From the NCBI GenBank assembly GCA_900538765.1, contig UQAB01000039.1, positions 1-10,914 on the forward strand: a stretch of 10,914 nt of DNA. Direction: 5' to 3'. This DNA comes from an uncultured Azospirillum sp. Lineage in GTDB: Bacteria; Pseudomonadota; Alphaproteobacteria; RF32; CAG-239. This document shows, one piece after another, positions 1-4,779 of this stretch (within the stretch, counting starts at the first letter, position 1; each line of letters begins with the position of its first letter). The position numbers and the translations under genes were made by a program. Under the pieces are notes generated by a model. It saw only the letters and a program-made list of their open reading frames with translations. It made no database searches and was not told the DNA's origin.

Positions 1-61
1 GTTGCAAGCGGCAGTCATGGAGTTTTCTTCCCAAGTCACGGTAAAATTTGTCTTTGTTCAT
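1..61 (-). CDS. Partial CDS, N-terminus of a putative XRE-type HTH regulator (runs off the window)
   Basis: The minus strand opens with an ATG at 61-59 and stays open to the window edge, giving 20 residues that begin MNKDKFYRDLGRKLHDCR. A leading helix with a pattern like LGRKLxxCRL is typical of the start of Cro/C1-type (XRE) helix-turn-helix repressors, just before the recognition helices. A Shine-Dalgarno-like AAGGAG lies about 10 nt upstream of the ATG. A perfect 6-bp inverted repeat (76-81/87-92, TTGTTT and AAACAA, 5-nt spacer) sits between this site and the upstream hairpin terminator and could be an operator, though this is inference. The start codon and ribosome site are seen. The family call rests on 20 residues only, so another protein is possible. 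Confidence 0.45.
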   Translation of the reverse strand, partial: MNKDKFYRDLGRKLHDCRLQ

Positions 62-90
62 TTTTCTAAAGCTCCTTGTTTGAATGAAAC

Positions 91-118
91 AAAAAACCGT
101 CTTTAATTTAAAGACGGT
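91..118 (-). terminator. Rho-independent terminator, minus strand
   Basis: Two 11-nt arms (96-106 and 108-118) are perfect complements around a single T, giving a long AT-capped hairpin whose base is ACCG/CGGT. On the minus strand it is followed by a run of six T (positions 96 to 91), so it would stop minus-strand transcription before the partial gene at 1-61. No minus-strand gene is recognisable just upstream of it, so it may isolate or attenuate the HTH gene. Confidence 0.6.
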
Positions 119-122
119 GGAG

Positions 123-216
123 CTAAACAACTGCGATAATACAGACGTGGGTATTCAATATATTAACCACACTCCACCTTGGAAGTGGATATTTTTATTA
201 TCGGGGTGTTGTTTAG
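123..216. repeat. Fold-back inverted repeat, about 94 bp
   Basis: The outer arms CTAAACAAC (123-131) and GTTGTTTAG (208-216) are perfect complements. A second pair, CGATAAT (134-140) and ATTATCG (197-203), lies just inside them. The whole segment can fold into one long imperfect hairpin or cruciform, which suits a small MITE-like element or the remnant of one. No transposase is present. Confidence 0.5.
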
Positions 217-311
217 ACACCGCAGACAGAACGCCTGTCTGCATTTGTTACTGTAGCTGAGGCGCAAGGAAATGTAAAGGAATTTTTTTGCGGGGAGCCT
301 GCTCGGCAGGC

Positions 312-375
312 GGCGGAAAGTTAGCGGTTGGCTGTCCCGTGCATAATGAGGCGCGTTGCTTAGATTGTGCCTGCC
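312..375. repeat. Dispersed repeat, copy A (matches 10851-10914)
   Basis: This 64-bp stretch is clearly related to 10851-10914 at the other end of the window. Both contain GCGGAAAGTT near the left, TGTCCC in the middle, and nearly identical right parts ending in ATTGTGCCTGCC. A shorter piece of the same motif (CTTGTGCCTGCCG) recurs at about 10550-10563. This copy lies in noncoding DNA, while the other is inside an open reading frame. Confidence 0.6.
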
Positions 376-538
376 GTTTGTTCTATTAATCACACCCCTC
401 CTAGCCTCCTTCAATTCCGACTACCTGTTGTTTCGGCAGCTACCGCTTCCTCCCAACAGTAAGTACAATTCCGACTATATCCTTTTGTTCGGTTCGTTTC
501 ACTCCCTCCAAAAGGAAAGTCTCATTGTGTCTCCTTAT

Positions 539-562
539 AAAAAACAACGTTAGTTGTTTTTT
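539..562. repeat. GTTA-loop hairpin 1
   Basis: A perfect 10-bp stem (539-548 with 553-562) carries the tetranucleotide loop GTTA. The outer part is A-rich on the left and T-rich on the right, so it could also terminate transcription on either strand. A sister hairpin with the same loop lies at 587-608. Confidence 0.6.
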
Positions 563-586
563 CTTGCGGCCATGCGTCTCCTCTCA

Positions 587-608
587 AAAAGCAACGTTAG
601 TTGCTTTT
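587..608. repeat. GTTA-loop hairpin 2
   Basis: A perfect 9-bp stem (587-595 with 600-608) carries the same GTTA loop and the same adjacent CAAC/GTTG pairs as the hairpin at 539-562. It has a compensated change, a G-C pair where the first copy has A-T. Both hairpins are followed within a few bases by CGGCC. Confidence 0.6.
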
Positions 609-620
609 GGCTTCGGCCGT

Positions 621-705
621 CTCAGGGGAGGAATAATCTGATTCTTTAGTTATTTTATTATCTTTAAACCGGCACTATCCAGTCCCTCCCCTGAGGTAGG
701 GGAGG
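621..705. repeat. Nested inverted repeats with a GC-rich hairpin
   Basis: CTCAGGGGAGG at 621-631 is the exact reverse complement of 685-695. The right arm can instead fold locally, since CCTCCCCT (685-692) pairs with AGGGGAGG (698-705) around a 5-nt loop. The two pairings are mutually exclusive. I see no gene that such a switch would control, so repeat origin is the simpler reading. Confidence 0.5.
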
Positions 706-729
706 CTAGGAGGGGTGTGATGTTCAAGG

Positions 730-967
730 ATGACATTTTTTGCTTGGTAGGGGGACGTTCTTGTTGCTGGTTTTAGATGCCGGAGTCGATAGTTGGCGAT
801 TGGCAAGCGTCAGCGCAGACAGAGCCTTACGTGACGAACGAGCTTGTCGAGGACAAACGAGTTCGGCATGACAATTTGGATAGTTGGTTTTACCTGGATG
901 TCCGGATTAAATCCGAACATGACATTTTTTTGCTTGTTTGAGGTACGTTCGTGTTGATGGTTTTAGA
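730..967. repeat. Imperfect direct repeat (730-777 and 919-967)
   Basis: Two blocks of 48-49 bp share ATGACATTTTTT, TGCTTG, ACGTTC, TGTTG and GGTTTTAGA in the same order. Two shorter relatives of the left end (TGACAATTT with GATRGTTRG) occur at about 869-888 and 987-1005. Several of these blocks directly follow a small hairpin, so the unit seems to be hairpin plus tail, as in REP-type interspersed elements. Confidence 0.5.
807..856. repeat. Dispersed repeat related to 4778-4832 (opposite orientation)
   Basis: The block begins GCGTCAGC (807-814) and ends GTCGAGGACAA (846-856), with GAACGAGC in between. The reverse complement of 4778-4832 begins and ends the same way and also contains GAACGAGC. 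This makes it a second copy of a dispersed noncoding element, here away from any tRNA. Confidence 0.5.
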
Positions 968-986
968 CCCTGAAACAAGTTCAGGG
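968..986. repeat. Small palindrome, REP-like
   Basis: CCCTGAA (968-974) pairs with TTCAGGG (980-986) around a 5-nt ACAAG loop, and is followed by TGACAATTTTG like the other repeat units in this region. Short palindromes of this kind are common interspersed repeats in alphaproteobacterial genomes. No T-run follows directly, so it is not called as a terminator. Confidence 0.5.
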
Positions 987-1013
987 TGACAATTTTGATG
1001 GTTAGTTTGAAAG

Positions 1014-1043
1014 AAAATGCCGGTTTGGAGACCGGCATTTTTT
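1014..1043. terminator. Bidirectional Rho-independent terminator downstream of atoA
   Basis: An 11-bp perfect stem (1014-1024 with 1031-1041; core ATGCCGGT/ACCGGCAT) has a 6-nt loop. It has T-rich tails on both strands: T runs after position 1038 on plus, and TTTTCTTTC on minus. It lies 7 bp beyond the atoA stop codon, so its main role is to end the minus-strand CoA-transferase operon. Confidence 0.85.
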
Positions 1044-1050
1044 GTGTTTT

Positions 1051-1722
1051 CTAGGCTGCGATGTTTTGCAGGTGTTCGGGGATAATCAAATCCGCTTCAA
1101 TGGTGGAGGTGATGTCTTCCAGACTGAACAGCGGGTTGATTTCTTCAAGGACAAGCCCGTTTTCGGTAACGCGCAGAACGCAGCGTTCGGTAACGATGAG
1201 GTCTACTTCATGTGCCGCAGTCAGGGGCAGGGTGCATTTTTTCAGAATCTTGACGCCGTTTTTGGAAAGGTGTTCCATGGCGACAATCACTTTTTTGGCG
1301 CCGACGACCAAATCCATGGCGCCGCCCATTCCCGGAACCATAACGCCGGGAACCATCCAGTTGGCAATGTTTCCTTCCTGGTCAACCTGCAATGCGCCCA
1401 AAACCGTTGCGTCGATGTGGCCGCCGCGAATCATCGTAAAAGAAGTCATGCTGTCAAAAAAGACGGCGCCCTGTTTGGTGGTGACGGGAATGCCGCCGGC
1501 GTTGGTTATTTTGGGGTTGATGTTTTCGGGAGCCGGTTTGGGGCCGACGCCGATAACGCCGTTTTCAGACTGAATCATAACGTGCATTGACTGCGGGATG
1601 TAGTTGGCGACTTCCGTCGGCAGGCCGATGCCCAGAGTGACATAATCACCCTCGTGCAGTTCTTTGGCTACGCGTCTGGCGATGATTTCCCTGATTTGTT
1701 CTTTGCTTAATTCCATATTCAT
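1051..1722 (-). CDS. atoA: Acetate/acetoacetate CoA-transferase, beta subunit
   Basis: This is the beta subunit of a family I CoA-transferase, which moves CoA between short-chain acyl-CoA and acetate or acetoacetate by way of a glutamyl-CoA enzyme intermediate in the cytosol. The 223-residue length fits the family. LGIGLPT lies at 30-36, the catalytic glutamate is E53 in QSENG, and RGGHID and PGMGGAMDL follow at 99-104 and 130-138, all in the order seen in E. coli AtoA. The start ATG at 1722 has AGGA 6 nt upstream and follows the alpha-subunit stop by 15 bp, so the pair is cotranscribed. A strong terminator follows. Substrate preference (acetoacetate, butyrate or related acids) cannot be read from sequence; ctfB-type naming is the alternative. 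No thiolase or other atoB-like gene is beside it here. Confidence 0.9.
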   Translation of the reverse strand: MNMELSKEQIREIIARRVAKELHEGDYVTLGIGLPTEVANYIPQSMHVMIQSENGVIGVGPKPAPENINPKITNAGGIPVTTKQGAVFFDSMTSFTMIRGGHIDATVLGALQVDQEGNIANWMVPGVMVPGMGGAMDLVVGAKKVIVAMEHLSKNGVKILKKCTLPLTAAHEVDLIVTERCVLRVTENGLVLEEINPLFSLEDITSTIEADLIIPEHLQNIAA

Positions 1723-1737
1723 GTTTCCTGTCTGTGG

Positions 1738-2379
1738 TTAGGCGATAATGTAGTCGACGAAGACGCCGGGAATCGTGACCATATTGGGGTCGAGGCTGTC
1801 TTCGACGAGTTCATCGGTTTCAACAATGACGGTTTTTGCTGCGGTGGCCATGACTGTGTTGAAGTTTCTGGTGCTTCCTTCCAGATAAACATTGCCGAAC
1901 TTGTCGGCCTTGGTGCCGTAAATGAGGGCGAAGTCCGCTTTGAGCGGTTTTTCAAGCAGATATTTTCTGCCGTCGAGTTCCATGGTTTGTTTTCCCTCTT
2001 CGACAACGGTGCCGACGCCGGTCGGGGTCAAAACGCCGCCCAAGCCTGCGCCGCCGGCACGAATCCGCTCGACAAGCGTTCCCATGGGGACCAGTTCGAC
2101 TTCAAGTGAGCCGTCGTGCATCTGGCGTCCGGTTTCCGGATTGGTGCCGATGTGGGCAACGATGGCTTTTTTTATCTGCTTTCCCGAAATCAGGCGGCCG
2201 CGGTCGCTGTCCGGATATGAGGTGTCGTTGGCAATTAAGGTCAAGCCGCGGGTTTTGTTAGTGATGAGTTCATCAATAATCTTTGTCGGTGTGCCGCATT
2301 TCAAAAAGCCGCCAATCATGATTGACGCGCCGTCGTTGATGAGCTTTCCGGCCTCTGCCGCGGATATGATTTTCTTCAC
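1738..2379 (-). CDS. atoD: Acetate/acetoacetate CoA-transferase, alpha subunit
   Basis: This is the alpha subunit, forming the CoA-binding half of the heterodimer with the gene downstream. At 213 residues it matches AtoD/CtfA length. Family I motifs are clear: IGGFxxxGTP at 22-31, HIGTNPETGR at 76-85 and the glycine-rich AGLGGVLTPTGVGT at 111-124, followed by EEGK. The start is GTG at 2379-2377, preceded directly by an in-frame TAA, so no longer version is possible. An AAGGA sits somewhat far upstream, about 12 nt from the start. The gene leads the operon and has a consensus -10 hexamer about 35 bp upstream. Its codon and base use is more GC-rich than that of the glycosyltransferase block, in line with a core metabolic gene. 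It is a catalytic partner and lacks the active-site glutamate, which lies in the beta chain. Confidence 0.9.
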   Translation of the reverse strand: MKKIISAAEAGKLINDGASIMIGGFLKCGTPTKIIDELITNKTRGLTLIANDTSYPDSDRGRLISGKQIKKAIVAHIGTNPETGRQMHDGSLEVELVPMGTLVERIRAGGAGLGGVLTPTGVGTVVEEGKQTMELDGRKYLLEKPLKADFALIYGTKADKFGNVYLEGSTRNFNTVMATAAKTVIVETDELVEDSLDPNMVTIPGVFVDYIIA

Positions 2380-2413
2380 TTTCGCTTAATCCTTATTCCG
2401 TTAATCGCGGTGC

Positions 2414-2419
2414 ATTATA
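2414..2419 (-). promoter_or_regulatory. -10 hexamer for the atoDA operon
   Basis: On the minus strand this reads TATAAT, a perfect sigma-70 -10 element, placed about 35 nt before the GTG of atoD. The best -35 candidate at 17-bp spacing is CTGTAC, which is poor, so the promoter may be weak or activator-dependent. Confidence 0.55.
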
Positions 2420-2614
2420 GCACAAAATTTCAAAAAGTACAGCGTTTAATAATAGTTTGTCGGCGGCAACACTTCAAGGTGTCGGAAGTGCATGTTACAG
2501 TTGTTTTTGCTTTAACTTGTTGATAATGTATTAAAAAAATCTTTTCGCTATTATCGGGTTGGTAATTTTATAACATATATTTTGCCGAAAAACAAGCGAT
2601 TTTTGACAAAATTA
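2420..2614. other. Intergenic gap between atoD promoter and the first RNA unit
   Basis: This stretch has no gene. It is AT-rich and contains one small alternative hairpin region: CACTTC at 2470-2475 can pair with GAAGTG at 2485-2490, or ACACTT (2469-2474) with AGGTGT (2477-2482). No promoter, terminator or repeat of the neighbouring RNA unit is evident apart from a TTGACA at about 2603-2608, close to the RNA promoter. Confidence 0.4.
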
Positions 2615-2643
2615 TTGACTTTTAGGGCCTGATTTATTATATT
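2615..2643 (+). promoter_or_regulatory. Sigma-70 promoter of structured RNA unit 1
   Basis: TTGACT (2615-2620) and TATATT (2638-2643) are separated by exactly 17 bp, a near-consensus vegetative promoter. A start near 2650 is expected. The same promoter with its spacer is repeated base for base at 2855-2883, and the identity runs on into the transcript (2615-2665 equals 2855-2905). Confidence 0.8.
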
Positions 2644-2649
2644 AAAATT

Positions 2650-2776
2650 GCCGAAAGGTTTCTTTTACCTGCAAGAACGAAATTGTTAATCGCTTGCTTG
2701 TATCCTTGACCGAGAGCTAGCTCTGTTAAGAGATTAAAAGAAAAGAGCCCTCAAATGAGGGCTCTTGCTTATTTGT
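2650..2776 (+). ncRNA. Structured small RNA, unit 1 (unrecognised family)
   Basis: The predicted transcript of about 125 nt has no credible open frame and folds as a three-way junction. P1 is TTTCTTTT (2659-2666) with AAAAGAAA (2736-2743). P2 is GCAAG (2671-2675) with CTTGC (2693-2697), topped by a two-A bulge and a CGA/TCG pair. P3 is CTTGAC (2705-2710) with GTTAAG (2725-2730). A terminator hairpin follows. Two further copies at 2890-3108 keep the same architecture with compensatory changes, which argues for selection on RNA structure. The joining segments (GTAT before P3, GATT after it) and the P2 loop ends are conserved. It is not a hammerhead, a tRNA or a known riboswitch that I recognise. 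It could be a regulatory sRNA, an RNA antitoxin-like element or a phage or satellite RNA. Confidence 0.65.
2743..2776. terminator. Terminator of RNA unit 1
   Basis: A 10-bp stem (2743-2752 with 2757-2766; AAGAGCCCTC arms) has a 4-nt AAAT loop. It is followed on plus by the interrupted T-rich tail TTGCTTATTTG. On minus the tail is TTTTCTTTT, so the hairpin can work in both directions. Its first bases overlap the 3' strand of P1, so P1 and the terminator stem compete for two bases. Confidence 0.7.
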
Positions 2777-2854
2777 TTCATATATATTGATGGGGTTGTG
2801 TTGTAATCTCCATAATTAGCCACTGCAAATTTACAAGATACTCATGTATAATCC

Positions 2855-2883
2855 TTGACTTTTAGGGCCTGATTTATTATATT
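2855..2883 (+). promoter_or_regulatory. Sigma-70 promoter of structured RNA unit 2
   Basis: TTGACT (2855-2860), 17 bp, TATATT (2878-2883). It is an exact duplicate of the promoter at 2615-2643, offset by 240 bp, with unrelated sequence between the two transcription units. The expected start is near 2890. Confidence 0.8.
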
Positions 2884-2889
2884 AAAATT

Positions 2890-3108
2890 GCCGAAAGGTT
2901 TCTTTCACTAATAAGAACGAAATAGGATAATCGCTTATTGAGTATCTTTATATGGTCAGACTCATCATATAGAGGATTGAAAGAATAAGGTTTCTTTTAC
3001 CTGCAAGAACGAAATGATTAATCGCTTGCTTGTATCCTTGACCGAGATACAGCTCCGTTAAGAGATTAAAAGAAAAGAGCCCTCATTTGAGGGCTCTTGC
3101 CTATTTGA
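2890..3108 (+). ncRNA. Structured small RNA, unit 2: a tandem dimer
   Basis: This transcript of about 219 nt holds two successive copies of the RNA module. The first (about 2897-2985) keeps the architecture but has changed helices. P1 pairs TTCTTTC (2900-2906) with GAAAGAA (2979-2985), with a compensated C-G in place of unit 1's T-A. P2 is ATAAG with CTTAT instead of GCAAG with CTTGC. P3 is a 9-bp stem (2946-2954 with 2966-2974) instead of 6 bp. The second (2987-3107) is nearly identical to unit 1 (2655-2775) and ends in the same terminator. The AA-CGA...TCG element at the top of P2 is present in all three copies. The unit is convergent with the nuclease-like gene, and the shared terminator lies at that gene's stop codon. 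Function unknown. Confidence 0.65.
3075..3098. terminator. Bidirectional terminator between RNA unit 2 and the nuclease-like gene
   Basis: A 10-bp stem (3075-3084 with 3089-3098) has an ATTT loop. On the minus strand it is followed by TTTTCTTTT and lies immediately downstream of the stop codon at 3101, a strong terminator for that gene. On the plus strand the tail (TTGCCTATTTG) is weaker. The loop differs from the copy at 2743-2766 while the stem is unchanged. Confidence 0.75.
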
Positions 3109-4123
3109 TAGGGTAATATGTTGAAGAAATAATAGTTTCGTTGTTTGTAGGTGAAGTTACTATTTTTAACTGTCCATTTGTCCCTTTGGTAATATATATG
3201 TATTGTCCATAATCATTTGTTTGTATAGGTTTTTGCCGTATAATCCTAGGTATTCGCTGTGCGTCTGCGCGACTAATTCCGTGTCTGTAAATCCCTTTAT
3301 CTAAACCATAATTTTGAACTGTTCCCGTTTCTCTTCCTAATGCCTTTCCATGCACTACAACGTTGCCATTTGCATCAGGTATCGCTTCGCCTCGTTGCAG
3401 AATAACCGGTTCTCCGTTATGATTTTTCATGCGGGCAATCACGTCACGCCCATTACCCTGATAGGGATTATCCAATAATTTATCATAACTTTTACCTATT
3501 TTATAACCGTTATATGCCATGTTGGCTTGATTATATCCTGCTTTAGCCAGCGCCCCGCCTGTTAAGGCCGCGCCACCTAATTCGGCCGCATTTCCGGCCA
3601 TTTGCGTCAAATTGCGATTTTGGTCATTTTTTAAGTTGAGATATCCGTTCATTTGCGAATCAAAACCAAACTTATTTCCCAACCAATCAAGTCCGCCAAA
3701 TGTCATGCCGTTGATAGCCCGGTTCATTCCGTACATTGTATCCATTCCGTTCATCAACAAGTTATTTTCGATGTTTCTCATTTTATGCTGTTCTCCAATA
3801 CCTTGTTGGGTCTGGTTGCTGTATTCACTGTTTTTCAGTCGCTTTGTGACATTTTCAATATTATTTTCGATATTCGAAACGCCAAAACCGTAATTATTTT
3901 CCGGAGAACTGCCCCAAAAGTTTGTTCCATACTGCGGATAGTCTTTTGTTATTCCTTGATTGTTATAATTTTGAATCAATTCTTGTTCTCTATTTGAACG
4001 TGCCATTTGATATGCAAGTTCATCCCGTAGGCTAAAACTGTTGTGATTCACACCAAAACTGTCTATGCCGCAGTCATTGTTTTGATATCCTAAGGCTGAT
4101 TTGTATTTTCCCCATATGTCCAT
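3101..4123 (-). CDS. Putative BECR-fold nuclease/toxin-tailed protein
   Basis: This 340-residue protein has no signal peptide. Residues 1-130 are Asn/Gln-rich, with a low-complexity stretch at 80-125. Residues 135-195 form a small-residue hydrophobic segment (NGMTFGGLDWLG, then AGNAAELGGAALTGGALA) like those in phage minor-structural and polymorphic-toxin carriers. Residues 262-340 look like a compact nuclease of the barnase/EndoU/colicin E5/RelE type: YRHGISRADAQRIPRII (helix with H281, R289, R293), then beta strands ending in ETIISSTYYP. The fold assignment is from pattern only. A Shine-Dalgarno AGGAG sits about 8 nt before the ATG. The unrecognised helical gene lies 102 bp upstream in the same direction and may be a partner or immunity factor. 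RNA unit 2 is convergent with it, and the two share a terminator. It could also be a phage-derived structural protein with an inactive tail domain. Confidence 0.6.
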   Translation of the reverse strand: MDIWGKYKSALGYQNNDCGIDSFGVNHNSFSLRDELAYQMARSNREQELIQNYNNQGITKDYPQYGTNFWGSSPENNYGFGVSNIENNIENVTKRLKNSEYSNQTQQGIGEQHKMRNIENNLLMNGMDTMYGMNRAINGMTFGGLDWLGNKFGFDSQMNGYLNLKNDQNRNLTQMAGNAAELGGAALTGGALAKAGYNQANMAYNGYKIGKSYDKLLDNPYQGNGRDVIARMKNHNGEPVILQRGEAIPDANGNVVVHGKALGRETGTVQNYGLDKGIYRHGISRADAQRIPRIIRQKPIQTNDYGQYIYITKGTNGQLKIVTSPTNNETIISSTYYPIK

Positions 4124-4142
4124 TAGATTTTCTCCTGTTATC

Positions 4143-4173
4143 GTTAAAACAAAAATTACTTTTTGACTTTAAC
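4143..4173. promoter_or_regulatory. Inverted repeat upstream of the nuclease-like gene (operator candidate)
   Basis: Two nested arm pairs are present: GTTAAA (4143-4148) with TTTAAC (4168-4173), and CAAAAA (4150-4155) with TTTTTG (4160-4165) around TTAC. It lies 19 bp or more upstream of the start codon at 4123, close to a possible minus-strand promoter (TTGCTT, 18 bp, TAATTT). It could be an operator or a weak internal terminator between the two genes; the sequence does not decide. Confidence 0.4.
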
Positions 4174-4225
4174 AGAAAGCAAGAGATTATGTCTATCCGG
4201 CACAGCCTGCAACCGGCTAACCACA

Positions 4226-4684
4226 TCATGCAGAAGCTTTTTTAAATTCTCGATTATTGGCTTGAGCCAACTGATTAAGCTTGTTTTGCAAATTGCTGTT
4301 TTTATATGGGATATCCATAAACGAAGACTGATTTTTAAGAAAATATCTTACAAAAGAATTAGCTGTTAATGTTTTGCCTTGTTTCTGAAATTCATAAAAT
4401 TTCTTTCGTTGTAAATTCTTAAAATATTCTCTAAACGGGGCATATTTTTCATCCTTTATTATAGCTCGTCGTTTTGCTTCCGCTTTGCGGTCTGATAAAA
4501 TAACGGCTTCAATGGTGGCTGCTCTGATTTCTTCCCATTCTGCTCTGGCCTCGGATAACATCTGTTCCGCCCAATTGATTATATTTAGTTGCAACTCCTT
4601 GTCATTTTGTAAATGTTTGTTATGCAAAATCAGCATATCCAATTCCCGCAAAGCTTTATTCGGTATCATTTCTCTATCTGCCAT
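4226..4684 (-). CDS. Unrecognised helical protein upstream of the nuclease-like gene
   Basis: I do not recognise this 152-residue protein. It is charged and almost wholly helical by eye, with no signal peptide or membrane segment. Residues 30-75 (from ELQLNIINWAEQMLSEARAEW onward) could form a coiled coil. A basic stretch at 68-105 and a second helical pair at 107-147 (TANSFVRYFLKNQ, IPYKNSNLQNKLNQLAQANN) resemble a small DNA- or RNA-binding or adaptor protein. It is the first gene of a probable two-gene unit with the nuclease-like gene. The ATG at 4684 has no clear Shine-Dalgarno, only an A-rich leader. By position it could be an antitoxin, an immunity or adaptor protein, or a phage accessory protein; this is inference. 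The upstream promoter is weak. Confidence 0.6.
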   Translation of the reverse strand: MADREMIPNKALRELDMLILHNKHLQNDKELQLNIINWAEQMLSEARAEWEEIRAATIEAVILSDRKAEAKRRAIIKDEKYAPFREYFKNLQRKKFYEFQKQGKTLTANSFVRYFLKNQSSFMDIPYKNSNLQNKLNQLAQANNREFKKASA

Positions 4685-4708
4685 TATTTTTTTCTAAAAT
4701 AAATTTAC

Positions 4709-4737
4709 ACTATCTTAGTTAGGTTTTAAAATAACAA
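4709..4737 (-). promoter_or_regulatory. Possible promoter for the 4226-4684 gene
   Basis: Read on the minus strand, TTGTTA (4732-4737) and GATAGT (4709-4714) are separated by 17 bp; each matches consensus at four of six positions. It begins right next to the 39-bp tRNA-end duplication at 4741-4779, so the insertion event set the upstream border of this promoter. Confidence 0.35.
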
Positions 4738-4740
4738 TAT

Positions 4741-4779
4741 GCAAGGGCAGGTCTTTTAATTGGTGGGCGCTGAGAGGTT
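4741..4779. repeat. Direct repeat copy 1: duplicated tRNA-Val 3' end
   Basis: These 39 bp are identical to 4926-4964. The repeat consists of the last 19 nt of tRNA-Val(UAC), including the CCA end, plus 20 bp of its downstream flank with half of its terminator. The copy stops inside the T-arm, so it is not a functional tRNA. A truncated tRNA 3' end is the usual mark of site-specific integration (att site) or of an insertion that duplicated its target. Confidence 0.7.

Larger units (their letters stand above)
389..721. repeat. 21-bp perfect inverted repeat bracketing about 290 bp
   Basis: Positions 389-409 (starting ATCACACCCCTCC) are the exact reverse complement of 701-721 (ending GGAGGGGTGTGAT). 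The bracketed DNA contains the two GTTA-loop hairpins and a nested inverted repeat. Terminal inverted repeats of this size around a gene-free core suggest a small non-autonomous mobile element, but no target-site duplication was identified. Confidence 0.55.
119..1013. other. Gene-free, repeat-dense intergenic region
   Basis: No open frame here has a credible ribosome site or a protein-like sequence. The two longest frames are made of the repeats themselves. The region is packed with perfect or near-perfect hairpins: 222-229/235-242 (GCAGACAG arms), 297-302/306-311 (GCCTGC arms), 539-562, 587-608, 685-705, 898-920 (one mismatch) and 968-986. It also carries longer inverted and direct repeats, which are listed separately. 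It looks like a landing zone for small non-autonomous palindromic elements rather than a decayed gene. Confidence 0.6.

Noticed and set aside
163..414. Minus-strand open frame of 83 codons
   Set aside because: It lies wholly in the hairpin and repeat region, has arginine/serine-rich composition without motifs and no credible ribosome site.
356..553. Plus-strand open frame of 65 codons starting MLRLCLPFVLL
   Set aside because: Its hydrophobic start is the translation of the dispersed repeat and the 21-bp inverted repeat arm. No ribosome site or promoter was found.
621..705. Attenuator or riboswitch-like alternative stems
   Set aside because: The stems do compete, but no gene follows on either strand at a suitable distance. 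Repeat origin is simpler.
1042..1590. Long plus-strand open frames opposite atoA and atoD
   Set aside because: They are antisense shadows of well-identified CoA-transferase genes, rich in His, Asn and Phe and without family motifs.
2650..2776. Hammerhead-type self-cleaving ribozyme
   Set aside because: The three-way junction is suggestive, but the core CTGATGA and the matching GAAA junction are absent in all three copies.
2615..3108. CRISPR array or riboswitch explanation for the repeated RNA block
   Set aside because: There are no short regular repeats with unique spacers and no cas gene. No plus-strand coding gene lies downstream for a riboswitch to control, since the next gene is convergent.
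4741..4779. Second tRNA gene
   Set aside because: Only the last 19 nt of tRNA-Val are present. The anticodon, D-arm and 5' acceptor strand are missing.
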